A stretch of DNA of 64,000 nucleotides, from contig NZ_CALTYA010000003.1 in NCBI RefSeq assembly GCF_943913405.1, positions 1-64,000 of the forward strand, given 5' to 3'. Below are positions 8,922 to 15,784 of this stretch, one piece after another. Source of the DNA: an uncultured Flavobacterium sp. (lineage in GTDB: Bacteria; Bacteroidota; Bacteroidia; Flavobacteriales; Flavobacteriaceae). Position numbers and translations under genes: made by a program. How positions within the stretch are numbered: position 1 is the stretch's first letter; each line of letters starts with the position of its first letter. The notes below the pieces were generated by a model. The model saw nothing but the letters and a program-made list of their open reading frames with translations. It made no database searches and was not told the DNA's origin.

Positions 8922-8929
8922 CAAAAATA
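8922..8929 (-). promoter_or_regulatory. gpsA -7 box
   Basis: On the minus strand the sequence reads TATTTTTG, a full match to TAnnTTTG, with the gpsA ATG 23 bases downstream. No -33 box was evident. Confidence 0.45.
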
Positions 8930-9110
8930 CTCAAAATAGCCGTAATAGAAAATTAAAAACCCATTTGAATTTCGTTTTTCAATAGAAACTTAGATGTCTG
9001 AATTGTGGTAAATTTATTTTTAACTTAAAATTATGATTTTCAATACAATGCAGAATAATTTTCAGCGTTAATAATCTTGAGTTGGTTAGATTACGTTATA
9101 CAATTACCCA

Positions 9111-9139
9111 TTGATAATAAAGTTAGATAGTATTATCAA
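9111..9139. repeat. Perfect 9-bp inverted repeat
   Basis: Arms TTGATAATA (9111-9119) and TATTATCAA (9131-9139) flank an 11-base loop. It lies 31 bases before a terminator hairpin, so both could be parts of one small transcript. It could equally be a protein-binding site. Confidence 0.45.
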
Positions 9140-9170
9140 GTTAGTTAAAATTTGTTTTTGGTGTTTTGAA

Positions 9171-9206
9171 AAAGGCACTCTTGAAAATTTATTCAGGAGT
9201 GCCTTT
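9171..9206. terminator. Orphan rho-independent terminator
   Basis: Arms AAAGGCACTC (9171-9180) and GAGTGCCTTT (9197-9206) are perfect, with T-rich sequence on both outer sides. No plus-strand gene precedes it. On the minus strand it would end transcription reading out of yqhD and through the two repeat elements. Confidence 0.65.
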
Positions 9207-9265
9207 TGATTTTATAGTTGCTTATTTTTAGAAGCAAAACGCTCGAGCATTTTTTAAACCATTTT

Positions 9266-9334
9266 CCTGCTGGTTGGCACAATCTTTTCTGCCGAACCCC
9301 GGCAAAAAAGGATAGTCGCCACCATCAGGGCTAG
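9266..9334 (-). repeat. REP-like long hairpin element
   Basis: Read on the minus strand the element begins CTAGCCCTGATGG and ends AACCAGCAGG. The inner stem is GCCG/CGGC with flanking T-run/A-run pairing around a short loop. The outer part pairs CCTGATGGTGGC with GCCAACCAGCAGG through a few mismatches. It is more GC-rich than its surroundings. From memory of Flavobacteriia genomes this resembles a recurrent element found downstream of genes, but I could not search for copies; only one is in this window. Confidence 0.5.
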
Positions 9335-9398
9335 ATTAAAAATGTCAGGCTTCTTTTTAACTTTTGAACCATTGCGTGACAAAATTGAGCAAAAAAAA

Positions 9399-9442
9399 AC
9401 CGTAGATTCACAGATTAAAATAAAAATCTGCGAATCTGCGGT
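9399..9442. repeat. AATCTGTG-type inverted repeat after yqhD
   Basis: Arms ACCGTAGATTCACAGATT (9399-9416) and AATCTGCGAATCTGCGGT (9425-9442) are reverse complements with two differences and an 8-base loop. A third half-copy (TGAATCTGCGGTGAA) follows before the yqhD stop codon at 9465. Confidence 0.7.
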
Positions 9443-9464
9443 AATTGTGAATCTGCGGTGAATT

Positions 9465-10625
9465 TTAATAACTCATTTCCACAATTTCCTTCACTCTTTC
9501 CAAAGTAATATTCTGTTTTTCGCCCATCGCTTTCCAACCTCTTTCTTCAAAACGTTTTACAACGAAATCGGCCGTATTTTCAAAGTCTGAAGTATATTCG
9601 GAAAGCTTCGTCTGCATTCCCATCGTGTGGAAAAACTCCACCGTTTTTTCAATCGCTTGGTTTGCCATGTCATCAACGCTTCCGTCGGCAACATTCCAAA
9701 CACGTTTTCCATATTGCGCCAATTTTTCTTTCTTGGTTTCAAACATCACGCGATACAAATTCGGACCAATAATCGCTAAAGTTCTGGCGTGATCAATTTC
9801 AAACAATGCCGTCAATTCGTGCCCAATCATGTGCGTTGCCCAATCCGTCGGAACGCCTTTTTGAATCAAACCGTTTAAAGCCATCGTACAGCTCCACATA
9901 AAATTCGAAGCTAATTTGTAATCTGTTGGATTTTCAACCACTTTCGGGCCAACTTCAATCAAAGTCTGCAAAATTCCTTCTGAAATTCGGTCTTGCAGCA
10001 AGGCGTCGTGCGGATAGGTCAAATATTGCTCAAAAACGTGCGTGAAAGCATCAACGATTCCGTTCTGGATTTGTCTTTTTGGCAAAGAAGAAACCACTTG
10101 CGGATCACAAATTGAAAACTGCGGAAAAACCGCCGGACCTCCAAAAGACAATTTTTCTTGCGTTTCATTGATCGTAATTACGCCACCAGAATTCATTTCG
10201 CTAGCTGTTGCTGGCAAAGTCAAAACCGTTCCAAATGGCATCGCATTATTCTCAACACGAATTCTTTTGTGCAAAATATCCATCGGATTTCCTTCAAAAT
10301 TCACAGCTGCTGCAATAAATTTTGTTCCATCAATTACAGAACCGCCGCCAACGGCAAGAATGAAATCCAATTTCTTTTCACGGATGATTTCCACCGCTTT
10401 CATCAAAGTTTCATATCTCGGATTTGGCTCGATGCCACCGAATTCAGTTACATCAAAACCGTGCAATGCTTGGCGAACTTGGTCATAAACGCCATTTTTA
10501 AAAATGCTTCCGCCACCAAAAGTGATCAAAACTTTAGCATCTTTTGGAATTAACGAGGAAATTTTTGCGATTTGTCCTTTACCAAAAACCAAGTTGGTAG
10601 GATTGTATAATTCAAAGTTTAGCAT
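9465..10625 (-). CDS. yqhD: NADPH-dependent iron-type alcohol/aldehyde dehydrogenase YqhD
   Basis: This 386-residue enzyme aligns almost without gaps, as recalled, with E. coli YqhD, an NADPH-dependent reductase of short and toxic aldehydes. Visible features are the cofactor motif ITFGGGSIFKNG (from residue 34), GGIEPNPRYETL, AVGGGSVIDGTKFIAAA, and the metal ligands D192, H196, H265 and H279 in VDAFTHVFEQ, HMIGHE and FEIDHA. It diverges from the NrtR-type regulator. A -7 box and a perfect 9-bp inverted repeat lie just upstream. In E. coli yqhD is controlled by an AraC-type activator; none is adjacent here. Confidence 0.93.
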   Translation of the reverse strand: MLNFELYNPTNLVFGKGQIAKISSLIPKDAKVLITFGGGSIFKNGVYDQVRQALHGFDVTEFGGIEPNPRYETLMKAVEIIREKKLDFILAVGGGSVIDGTKFIAAAVNFEGNPMDILHKRIRVENNAMPFGTVLTLPATASEMNSGGVITINETQEKLSFGGPAVFPQFSICDPQVVSSLPKRQIQNGIVDAFTHVFEQYLTYPHDALLQDRISEGILQTLIEVGPKVVENPTDYKLASNFMWSCTMALNGLIQKGVPTDWATHMIGHELTALFEIDHARTLAIIGPNLYRVMFETKKEKLAQYGKRVWNVADGSVDDMANQAIEKTVEFFHTMGMQTKLSEYTSDFENTADFVVKRFEERGWKAMGEKQNITLERVKEIVEMSY

Positions 10626-10642
10626 AGTATTTTAATTTGATG

Positions 10643-10679
10643 CAAATTTACGAAACAGGCAAGGGCTTCATCGTAAATT
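10643..10679 (-). promoter_or_regulatory. yqhD -7 box and overlapping inverted-repeat operator
   Basis: On the minus strand 10650-10643 reads TAAATTTG, a full -7 box 18 bases from the yqhD start. It overlaps one arm of a perfect 9-bp inverted repeat, AATTTACGA (10645-10653) and TCGTAAATT (10671-10679), separated by 17 bases. The arm centres are 26 bp apart, which suits a dimeric regulator binding over the promoter. Confidence 0.5.
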
Positions 10680-10736
10680 CCTGTTAAGAATTTGGGTGAT
10701 AAAATAAGCAAAACCTGTTTTTTAAAACGGATTAAT

Positions 10737-10744
10737 TATATTTG
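10737..10744 (+). promoter_or_regulatory. nrtR -7 box
   Basis: TATATTTG matches TAnnTTTG and lies 21 bases before the ATG at 10766. The expected -33 region is weak. Confidence 0.45.
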
Positions 10745-10765
10745 TGTAAATCATACGCATAAAAA

Positions 10766-11458
10766 ATGTCTCAAAATCAAAATATCAGAATAGCCGTAGA
10801 CGCGATTGTGTTTGGCTATCAAAATAACAAAGTTTACGTGCTTTTAATCCAGCAGAAATTTGGATCTGAACAAGCATATTGGGCTTTGCCAGGCGGTTTG
10901 GTTCAAGAAAATGAAACCTTGAAGGAAGCTGTCGAACGAGAATTGAAAGAAGAAACGAATGTAGAAATCAATTACTTCGAACAGCTTTATACTTTTGGCG
11001 ACGACATTCATCGAGATTCCCGAAACCGAGTAATTTCTGTGGCTTATTTTGCTTTGGTTGATTCTTCAAAATTTAAAATCAAAGCCGATTCTGATGCTGA
11101 AAACGTGCAATGGTTTGAAATAAATAAAATTCCAGAATTGGCTTTTGACCATAATTTAATCCTGAAAAAAGCGGTGGAAAGGTTAAAAGCAAAACTTACG
11201 TATCAACCAATTGGCTTTGATTTATTGCCAAAAGAATTCCTTTTTTCAGAATTAGAAAATCTGTATTGTAACATTTTAGAAAAAGAAATTGATCGAAGAA
11301 ACTTCAGAAAAAAGATTTTAAGCTTCGGAATTATAGAAAAAACAGAACACTTTTCTCCAGTAAAATCAGGCCGTCCGGCAAAATTATTCCGATTCAATAA
11401 ACAGAAATATAACGCGTTGCAAAAAGAAGGTTTCCACTTCGAAATCAAATTTGCGTAA
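10766..11458 (+). CDS. nrtR: NrtR-type Nudix-related transcriptional regulator
   Basis: The 230-residue protein has an N-terminal Nudix domain (residues 1-145) and a C-terminal winged-helix domain (about 155-230, with SPVKSGRPAKLFRFN). This is the NrtR architecture: known members repress NAD-metabolism genes and release DNA on binding ADP-ribose. The Nudix box is nearly complete (GLVQENETLKEAVERELKEE), with the final glycine replaced by Asn in ETNVE; the catalytic Glu residues are retained, so weak hydrolase activity is possible. It lies directly upstream of Prs-like, NADAR, macrodomain and NAMPT genes on the same strand, which fits NAD control. Some Bacteroidota relatives instead regulate sugar genes (AraR type). 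No NrtR operator could be identified with confidence. Confidence 0.82.
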   Translation: MSQNQNIRIAVDAIVFGYQNNKVYVLLIQQKFGSEQAYWALPGGLVQENETLKEAVERELKEETNVEINYFEQLYTFGDDIHRDSRNRVISVAYFALVDSSKFKIKADSDAENVQWFEINKIPELAFDHNLILKKAVERLKAKLTYQPIGFDLLPKEFLFSELENLYCNILEKEIDRRNFRKKILSFGIIEKTEHFSPVKSGRPAKLFRFNKQKYNALQKEGFHFEIKFA

Positions 11459-11474
11459 ATTTTACACTAAATAA

Positions 11475-11506
11475 TTTGGTTGTAAAATTCTTTTCATTTA
11501 ACTTTG
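11475..11506 (+). promoter_or_regulatory. Promoter of the NAD/ADP-ribose operon
   Basis: TTTG at 11475-11478 and TAACTTTG at 11499-11506 are separated by 20 bases, an excellent fit to the Bacteroidota sigma consensus. The first gene starts at 11534, so the four enzymes can be transcribed independently of nrtR. Confidence 0.75.
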
Positions 11507-11533
11507 CGTAACAAATACACAAAATAAGAAATT

Positions 11534-12361
11534 ATGATACTCAATTTAGACCAAAATTTCAGACCGTTTTCAGATAAAAAAGAAATAGAATTTCAAAGTT
11601 TCCTCTTTTCAGGTGGCGAACCGCACATCAAAATCAAGCCCGATTTTGACGTTTCAGAAACCGTGACAATCACGCACCGAATCAATTCTTTCAATGATTT
11701 TGGATTGTTGCTTTTGGCCGTTGATGCTTTGAAAAGAATGGAAGTAAAATTGATCAATGTCTTCATTCCCTATTTTCCTGCGGCACGACAAGACCGTGTC
11801 ATGATTGCTGGCGAACCGTTGTCTGTCAAAATTTATGCGGATATTTTAAATAGCTTGAAACTGAATAAGATTACTGTTTTTGATGCACATTCTGAAGTAA
11901 CTTCAGCATTGTTAGACAATTGCGAAGTGATTCCGAATCACGATTTTATTGCTCAAGTTTTGAAGAAAATCGGCAATGATGTGAAACTGATTTCTCCAGA
12001 TGGTGGCGCTTTGAAAAAAATCTACAAAGTTTCAGAATATTTAGGCGGAATCGATGTTGTGGAATGCAGTAAAAGCCGTGACGTGAAAACCGGAAAACTA
12101 TCTGGTTTTAAAGTTTATGACGACAATTTGCAAGGAATGGATTGTTTGATCGTAGATGATATTTGTGACGGAGGCGGAACCTTCATTGGCCTTGCCGAAG
12201 AATTAAAAAAGAAAAATGCAGGCAAATTATATCTCGCAGTCAGCCACGGAATTTTCAACAAAGGTTTTGAGTCTATGAAAGCCTTTGAGAAAATTTTCAC
12301 GACAGATTCTTTTAGAGAATTTGATGAGGAAATTGTTGAGATTTTAAAATTGAAAATGTAA
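11534..12361 (+). CDS. Divergent ribose-phosphate pyrophosphokinase (Prs-like)
   Basis: The 275-residue protein belongs to the PRPP synthetase fold but is about 40 residues shorter than housekeeping Prs. ARQDR (84-88) is kept. The usual DLHA-QIQGFF segment is replaced by DAHSEVTSAL (from 117), and the catalytic-loop region has KSRD (180-183). The 5-phosphate loop reads DDICDGGGTF (208-217), where Prs has D-T-G-G-T; the Thr-to-Gly change opens the site that grips ribose 5-phosphate. It could make PRPP for the adjacent NAMPT. It could instead use a larger substrate, as in the ADP-ribose pyrophosphate synthetase of the phage NARP1 pathway. Its stop overlaps the next start by one base. Which substrate it uses cannot be told from the sequence alone. 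Confidence 0.85.
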   Translation: MILNLDQNFRPFSDKKEIEFQSFLFSGGEPHIKIKPDFDVSETVTITHRINSFNDFGLLLLAVDALKRMEVKLINVFIPYFPAARQDRVMIAGEPLSVKIYADILNSLKLNKITVFDAHSEVTSALLDNCEVIPNHDFIAQVLKKIGNDVKLISPDGGALKKIYKVSEYLGGIDVVECSKSRDVKTGKLSGFKVYDDNLQGMDCLIVDDICDGGGTFIGLAEELKKKNAGKLYLAVSHGIFNKGFESMKAFEKIFTTDSFREFDEEIVEILKLKM

Positions 12362-12891
12362 TGAAATACTCAATAGATAAATTAACTGAAAAGCAAAACG
12401 ATTTTCTATTTTTCTGGGGCCATCAGCCATCAAAAGACGGAACGATTACCAAAACTTGTTTCAGCCAATGGTGGATGAGTTCGTTTAAAGTTGATGAAAT
12501 TGAATATAAATCTGCCGAACATTTTATGATGGCAAAAAAAGCAGCTTTGTTTGGGGATTTTGAAATTATGAATCAAATAATTAAGGCAAATTCTCCAGCT
12601 GATGTCAAGAAATTAGGGCGAGAAGTGAAAAATTACAATGATGCTATTTGGCTTGAAAACAGGTATGAAATTGTAAAAACAGGTAATTTTTATAAGTTCA
12701 GTCAAAATCAGGAATTGCAGAAATTTTTATTAAGCACGGGTGAAAAAGTTTTAGTAGAAGCTAGTCCTGTTGATGCAATTTGGGGAATCGGTTTAGCGAG
12801 TGATCATAAAAATGCTAACAACCCAAAAGAATGGAAAGGCTTGAATTTATTGGGATTTGCTTTGATGGAAGTTAGAGATGAATTGAAATGA
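12361..12891 (+). CDS. NADAR domain protein (YbiA-like)
   Basis: The 176-residue single-domain protein carries the NADAR pattern: FFWGHQ, FSQWWMSSF (about 35-43), AEHFMMAKKA (about 57-66), W-ENRYEIVKTGNFYKFSQN and VEASPVDAIWGIGLA. NADAR domains are tied to NAD and ADP-ribose chemistry; known activities include N-glycosidase action on riboflavin intermediates and removal of ADP-ribose from guanosine in DNA or RNA. The start codon overlaps the Prs-like stop (TAATG) and its stop overlaps the macrodomain start (ATGA), which indicates translational coupling. It is cytoplasmic, with no signal peptide. The in-vivo substrate is open. Confidence 0.88.
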   Translation: MKYSIDKLTEKQNDFLFFWGHQPSKDGTITKTCFSQWWMSSFKVDEIEYKSAEHFMMAKKAALFGDFEIMNQIIKANSPADVKKLGREVKNYNDAIWLENRYEIVKTGNFYKFSQNQELQKFLLSTGEKVLVEASPVDAIWGIGLASDHKNANNPKEWKGLNLLGFALMEVRDELK

Positions 12892-13400
12892 TTATGAAAA
12901 TTGAAATCCAAAAAACAGATATAACAGAAATAGCTACAGACGCGATTGTAAACGCAGCAAATACGTCGCTTCTTGGTGGAGGCGGTGTTGACGGCGCGAT
13001 TCACAGAAAAGGCGGAAAGCAAATTTTAGAAGAATGCATTGCGATTAGAAACAAACAAGGCGGATGTAATGTCGGTCAAGCCGTAATTACGACAGCGGGA
13101 AATCTTCCTTCAAAATTTGTGATTCACACGGTTGGTCCGGTTTGGAATGGCGACAAGGAGGAAAAGAAAAAATTGCTTGCAGATTGTTATAGAAACAGTT
13201 TGGAATTGGCACTTCAGAACAACATCAAGACAATTGCATTTCCAAATATCAGCACCGGGATTTATCATTTTCCGAAAGACAAAGCGGCTGAAATTGCAAT
13301 TAAAACTGTGAAAGAATTTCCAAGGAAAGAAGAATTTGAAAAGATAATTTTTGTCTGTTTTGATGATGAGAATTATGATTTATATAAAAAAATAATTTAA
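12888..13400 (+). CDS. Macrodomain ADP-ribose hydrolase (YmdB-like)
   Basis: The 170-residue single macrodomain has the canonical ADP-ribose pocket: DAIVNAANTSLLGGGGVDGA (residues 18-37), IHRKGG, and the phosphate loop NISTGIYHFP. Close relatives deacetylate O-acetyl-ADP-ribose and remove ADP-ribose from acidic residues, releasing free ADP-ribose. It overlaps the NADAR gene by four bases and precedes NAMPT by three bases. ATG 12888 or ATG 12894 could be the start; the overlap favours coupled reinitiation at either. Placement between a Prs-like enzyme and NAMPT suggests that ADP-ribose is a pathway intermediate or by-product here. Confidence 0.92.
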   Translation: MIMKIEIQKTDITEIATDAIVNAANTSLLGGGGVDGAIHRKGGKQILEECIAIRNKQGGCNVGQAVITTAGNLPSKFVIHTVGPVWNGDKEEKKKLLADCYRNSLELALQNNIKTIAFPNISTGIYHFPKDKAAEIAIKTVKEFPRKEEFEKIIFVCFDDENYDLYKKII

Positions 13401-13403
13401 GAT

Positions 13404-14855
13404 ATGAACCCATTATTATTAACAGACGGTTACAAAGTTGACCACAGAAGACAATATCCAGACGGCACAACGCTAGTATATTCAAACTGGACGCCAAGAA
13501 AATCAAGGATCGAAAACGTGGAAGAAGTCGTTTTCTTCGGATTGCAATATTTTATCAAAAAATACATCATTCACGATTTTGAGGAATATTTTTTCAAACA
13601 GCCAAAGGAAGAAGTCATCAAAAAATATTCAAGAAGAATCAATAATTATTTAGGCGAAAACCAAGTTGGGACAAAACACATTGAAGATTTGCACGATTTG
13701 GGATATATTCCGATGGTTTTTAAGGCTTTGCCAGAAGGTTCAAGCGTGCCAATTCGTGTTCCAATGTTCACGATGTTTAATACGAAGCCAGAGTTTTTTT
13801 GGCTGACAAATTACTTCGAAACGTTGCTTTCTGCAGTAATCTGGATGCCGTGTACTTCGGCTACAATTGCCAAACAATACAGAAATATTTTAGACAAATA
13901 TGCTTCAGAGACTTCGTCGGTTCCAGAATTTGTAGATTGGCAGGCACACGATTTCTCCATGCGCGGGATGGCTGGAATTGAAGCTTCAATAACTTCTGCA
14001 GCCGGACATTTGTTGAGCTTTACCGGAACGGATAATATTCCGGCAATTGATTTCTTCGAAGAGTATTACAACGCCAATTCTGACACCGAATTAATCGGAG
14101 GTTCTGTTCCCGCAACCGAACATTCTGTGATGTGCATGGGAACAACCGAAGGCGAATTTGAAACTTTTCACCGATTGATTACAGAAGTATATCCAAAAGG
14201 AATCGTTTCCATAGTTTCTGATACTTGGGATTTATGGAAAGTTTTGACCAATTATCTGCCAAGATTAAAAGAGGAAATTTCAGAAAGAGACGGAAAAGTC
14301 GTGGTCAGACCTGACAGTGGCGATCCCATTTTAATCTTGTGCGGGAATCCAAACGGAAAATCCGAAGAAGAAAGAAAAGGCGTTGTCGAACTTTTATGGG
14401 AAACTTTCGGCGGTACTACAAATGACAAAGGCTACAAAGAATTGATTCCGCAAATCGGGGCAATTTATGGAGACAGCATCACGGCCGAAAGAGCTATGCA
14501 AATCTGCGAAAATTTGAAAAAGAAAGGTTTTGCATCCACAAATGTAGTCTTGGGAATCGGATCTTTTACGTATCAATACAACACCAGGGATACTTTTGGT
14601 TTTGCGATGAAAGCCACTTATGGCGAAGTAAATGGCGAAGGAAGAGCAATTTTCAAAGACCCAATCACCGATGACGGAACCAAGAAATCTGCAAAAGGCT
14701 TGATGAAAATCGAACTAGAAAACGGAATCTTTAAACTTACCGATGATGTTTCTTGGAAAGAAGAAAGCAAAGGTGAACTGAAAGAAGTTTTTAGAGACGG
14801 AAAACTTTTGGTTGATGTTTCGCTTTCTGAAATTCGGGAAAATATCAAGAAATAG
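13404..14855 (+). CDS. nadV: Nicotinamide phosphoribosyltransferase (NAMPT-like)
   Basis: The 483-residue protein is a full-length NAMPT homologue; the canonical enzyme joins nicotinamide to PRPP to make NMN. Residues matching the human enzyme are visible: LTDGYKV (D8 and Y10 for nicotinamide stacking), GTD with D210, the phosphorylated catalytic histidine H240 in SVPATEHSVM, VSDTWD (D273) and RPDSGDP (R302-P308). It is the last gene of the operon and is followed by a strong terminator. A plausible alternative is the Namat role of NARP1, transferring nicotinamide onto ADP-ribose pyrophosphate to give NAD+ directly. nadD, which would convert NMN onward, lies at 17084. Confidence 0.92.
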   Translation: MNPLLLTDGYKVDHRRQYPDGTTLVYSNWTPRKSRIENVEEVVFFGLQYFIKKYIIHDFEEYFFKQPKEEVIKKYSRRINNYLGENQVGTKHIEDLHDLGYIPMVFKALPEGSSVPIRVPMFTMFNTKPEFFWLTNYFETLLSAVIWMPCTSATIAKQYRNILDKYASETSSVPEFVDWQAHDFSMRGMAGIEASITSAAGHLLSFTGTDNIPAIDFFEEYYNANSDTELIGGSVPATEHSVMCMGTTEGEFETFHRLITEVYPKGIVSIVSDTWDLWKVLTNYLPRLKEEISERDGKVVVRPDSGDPILILCGNPNGKSEEERKGVVELLWETFGGTTNDKGYKELIPQIGAIYGDSITAERAMQICENLKKKGFASTNVVLGIGSFTYQYNTRDTFGFAMKATYGEVNGEGRAIFKDPITDDGTKKSAKGLMKIELENGIFKLTDDVSWKEESKGELKEVFRDGKLLVDVSLSEIRENIKK

Positions 14856-14861
14856 TAAATT

Positions 14862-14895
14862 GAGAAAGCCTAAACTTCACTGTTTAGGCTTTCTC
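14862..14895. terminator. Bidirectional terminator
   Basis: Perfect 14-bp arms GAGAAAGCCTAAAC and GTTTAGGCTTTCTC with a 6-base loop lie between convergent genes ending at 14855 and 14904. Confidence 0.85.
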
Positions 14896-14903
14896 TTTTA
14901 AAG

Positions 14904-15683
14904 TTATTTTTTCAAAGATTTTAATTCCTTTAAGATTGCTTCGCCAACACCTTTCGCTGACTGCGGATTTTGACCCGTAATTAATCTCCCGTCAACAGTC
15001 ACGTGCTCTTGCCACAAACCAGATTTCTCAAATTTGGCACCGCGTTCAATCAGTTTTGTTTCCAAGGCAAACGGAACCACTTTTTCCAATTTTACTGCAA
15101 CTTCTTCTTCATTCGTAAAAGCATTCACTTTTTTGCCGTCAACCAGATATTTTCCGTTGCTTAATTTAATATTTACTAAACCTGCTGGACCGTGACAAAC
15201 AGCACCAACAACGCCATTGTTCTCATAAATCTTTGTTGCGATTTGGGCAATCTCGGCATTGTCTGCAAAATCCCACATGGCACCGTGACCGCCTGCGTAA
15301 TAAATCGCAACATAATCATTTGGATTAACTTCCGAAGGTTTCATCGAATGGTCAATTTTGTTGTGATAAACTGCATCTTCCCAGAACTTTTTATTGACAG
15401 CATCGCTCAAGTCAAAACCGTCAACCGGAGGTTTTCCTCCTTCTGGGCTTACAAAATCAATCGTATAATCCTCTTTCAAAACTTCCCAAGCATGGGAAAC
15501 TTCGCCTAAATAATAACCTGTTTTTTCTCCAGTTTCTCCTTTTTTATCGTGGCTAGAAACTACGAACAAAATTTTCTTTTCCATCTTTTTAGCTTTTTTA
15601 GTTTGAGCATTTCCTGATTCAGAATATAAGGCGACTGCAAAAAAGGTCAGTGCCATCAAACCTGATGTGAGTAATTTTTTCAT
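14904..15683 (-). CDS. DJ-1/PfpI family protein (Hsp31-like), exported
   Basis: The 259-residue protein begins with a signal peptide (MKKLLTSGLMALTFFAVALY, likely cut before QTKKAKK). The mature DJ-1/PfpI domain has the nucleophile elbow GAVCHGPAGL, plus YYAGGHGAMWDF and an LVDGKKVNAFTNEEE segment typical of the Hsp31/glyoxalase III subgroup. Such proteins act as holding chaperones or convert methylglyoxal; the periplasmic location is inferred. The start is ATG 15683, since the upstream in-frame ATG at 15713 would bury the signal peptide. It lies downstream of a Crp/Fnr regulator on the same strand, with a CRP-like palindrome between them. Confidence 0.85.
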   Translation of the reverse strand: MKKLLTSGLMALTFFAVALYSESGNAQTKKAKKMEKKILFVVSSHDKKGETGEKTGYYLGEVSHAWEVLKEDYTIDFVSPEGGKPPVDGFDLSDAVNKKFWEDAVYHNKIDHSMKPSEVNPNDYVAIYYAGGHGAMWDFADNAEIAQIATKIYENNGVVGAVCHGPAGLVNIKLSNGKYLVDGKKVNAFTNEEEVAVKLEKVVPFALETKLIERGAKFEKSGLWQEHVTVDGRLITGQNPQSAKGVGEAILKELKSLKK

Positions 15684-15750
15684 AACAATTGTGTTTATAA
15701 TTTGATAAGACAAAGTTCGTCAGAAGAAGATTTTTTGGCGATGCGCAAAG

Positions 15751-15767
15751 TCACAATTTTAGTGTGA
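15751..15767. promoter_or_regulatory. CRP/FNR-like palindrome
   Basis: TCACA (15751-15755) and TGTGA (15763-15767) form a palindrome with a 7-base spacer in the gap between the Crp/Fnr gene and the DJ-1-like gene. The half-sites are those of CRP in inverted order. It could be the target of the adjacent regulator. Confidence 0.4.
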
Positions 15768-15784
15768 TGAAAGTCACTTTTTGC

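Larger units (their letters stand above)
8930..9464. other. Long intergenic region between yqhD and gpsA
   Basis: This region lacks a convincing gene. It contains, left to right: an AT-rich stretch; a 9-bp inverted repeat at 9111-9139; a terminator hairpin at 9171-9206; a long imperfect REP-like hairpin at 9266-9334; and an AATCTGTG-type inverted repeat at 9399-9442. The longest ATG frame in the AT-rich part (from about 9032) is only a dozen codons and is not called. Confidence 0.7.
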
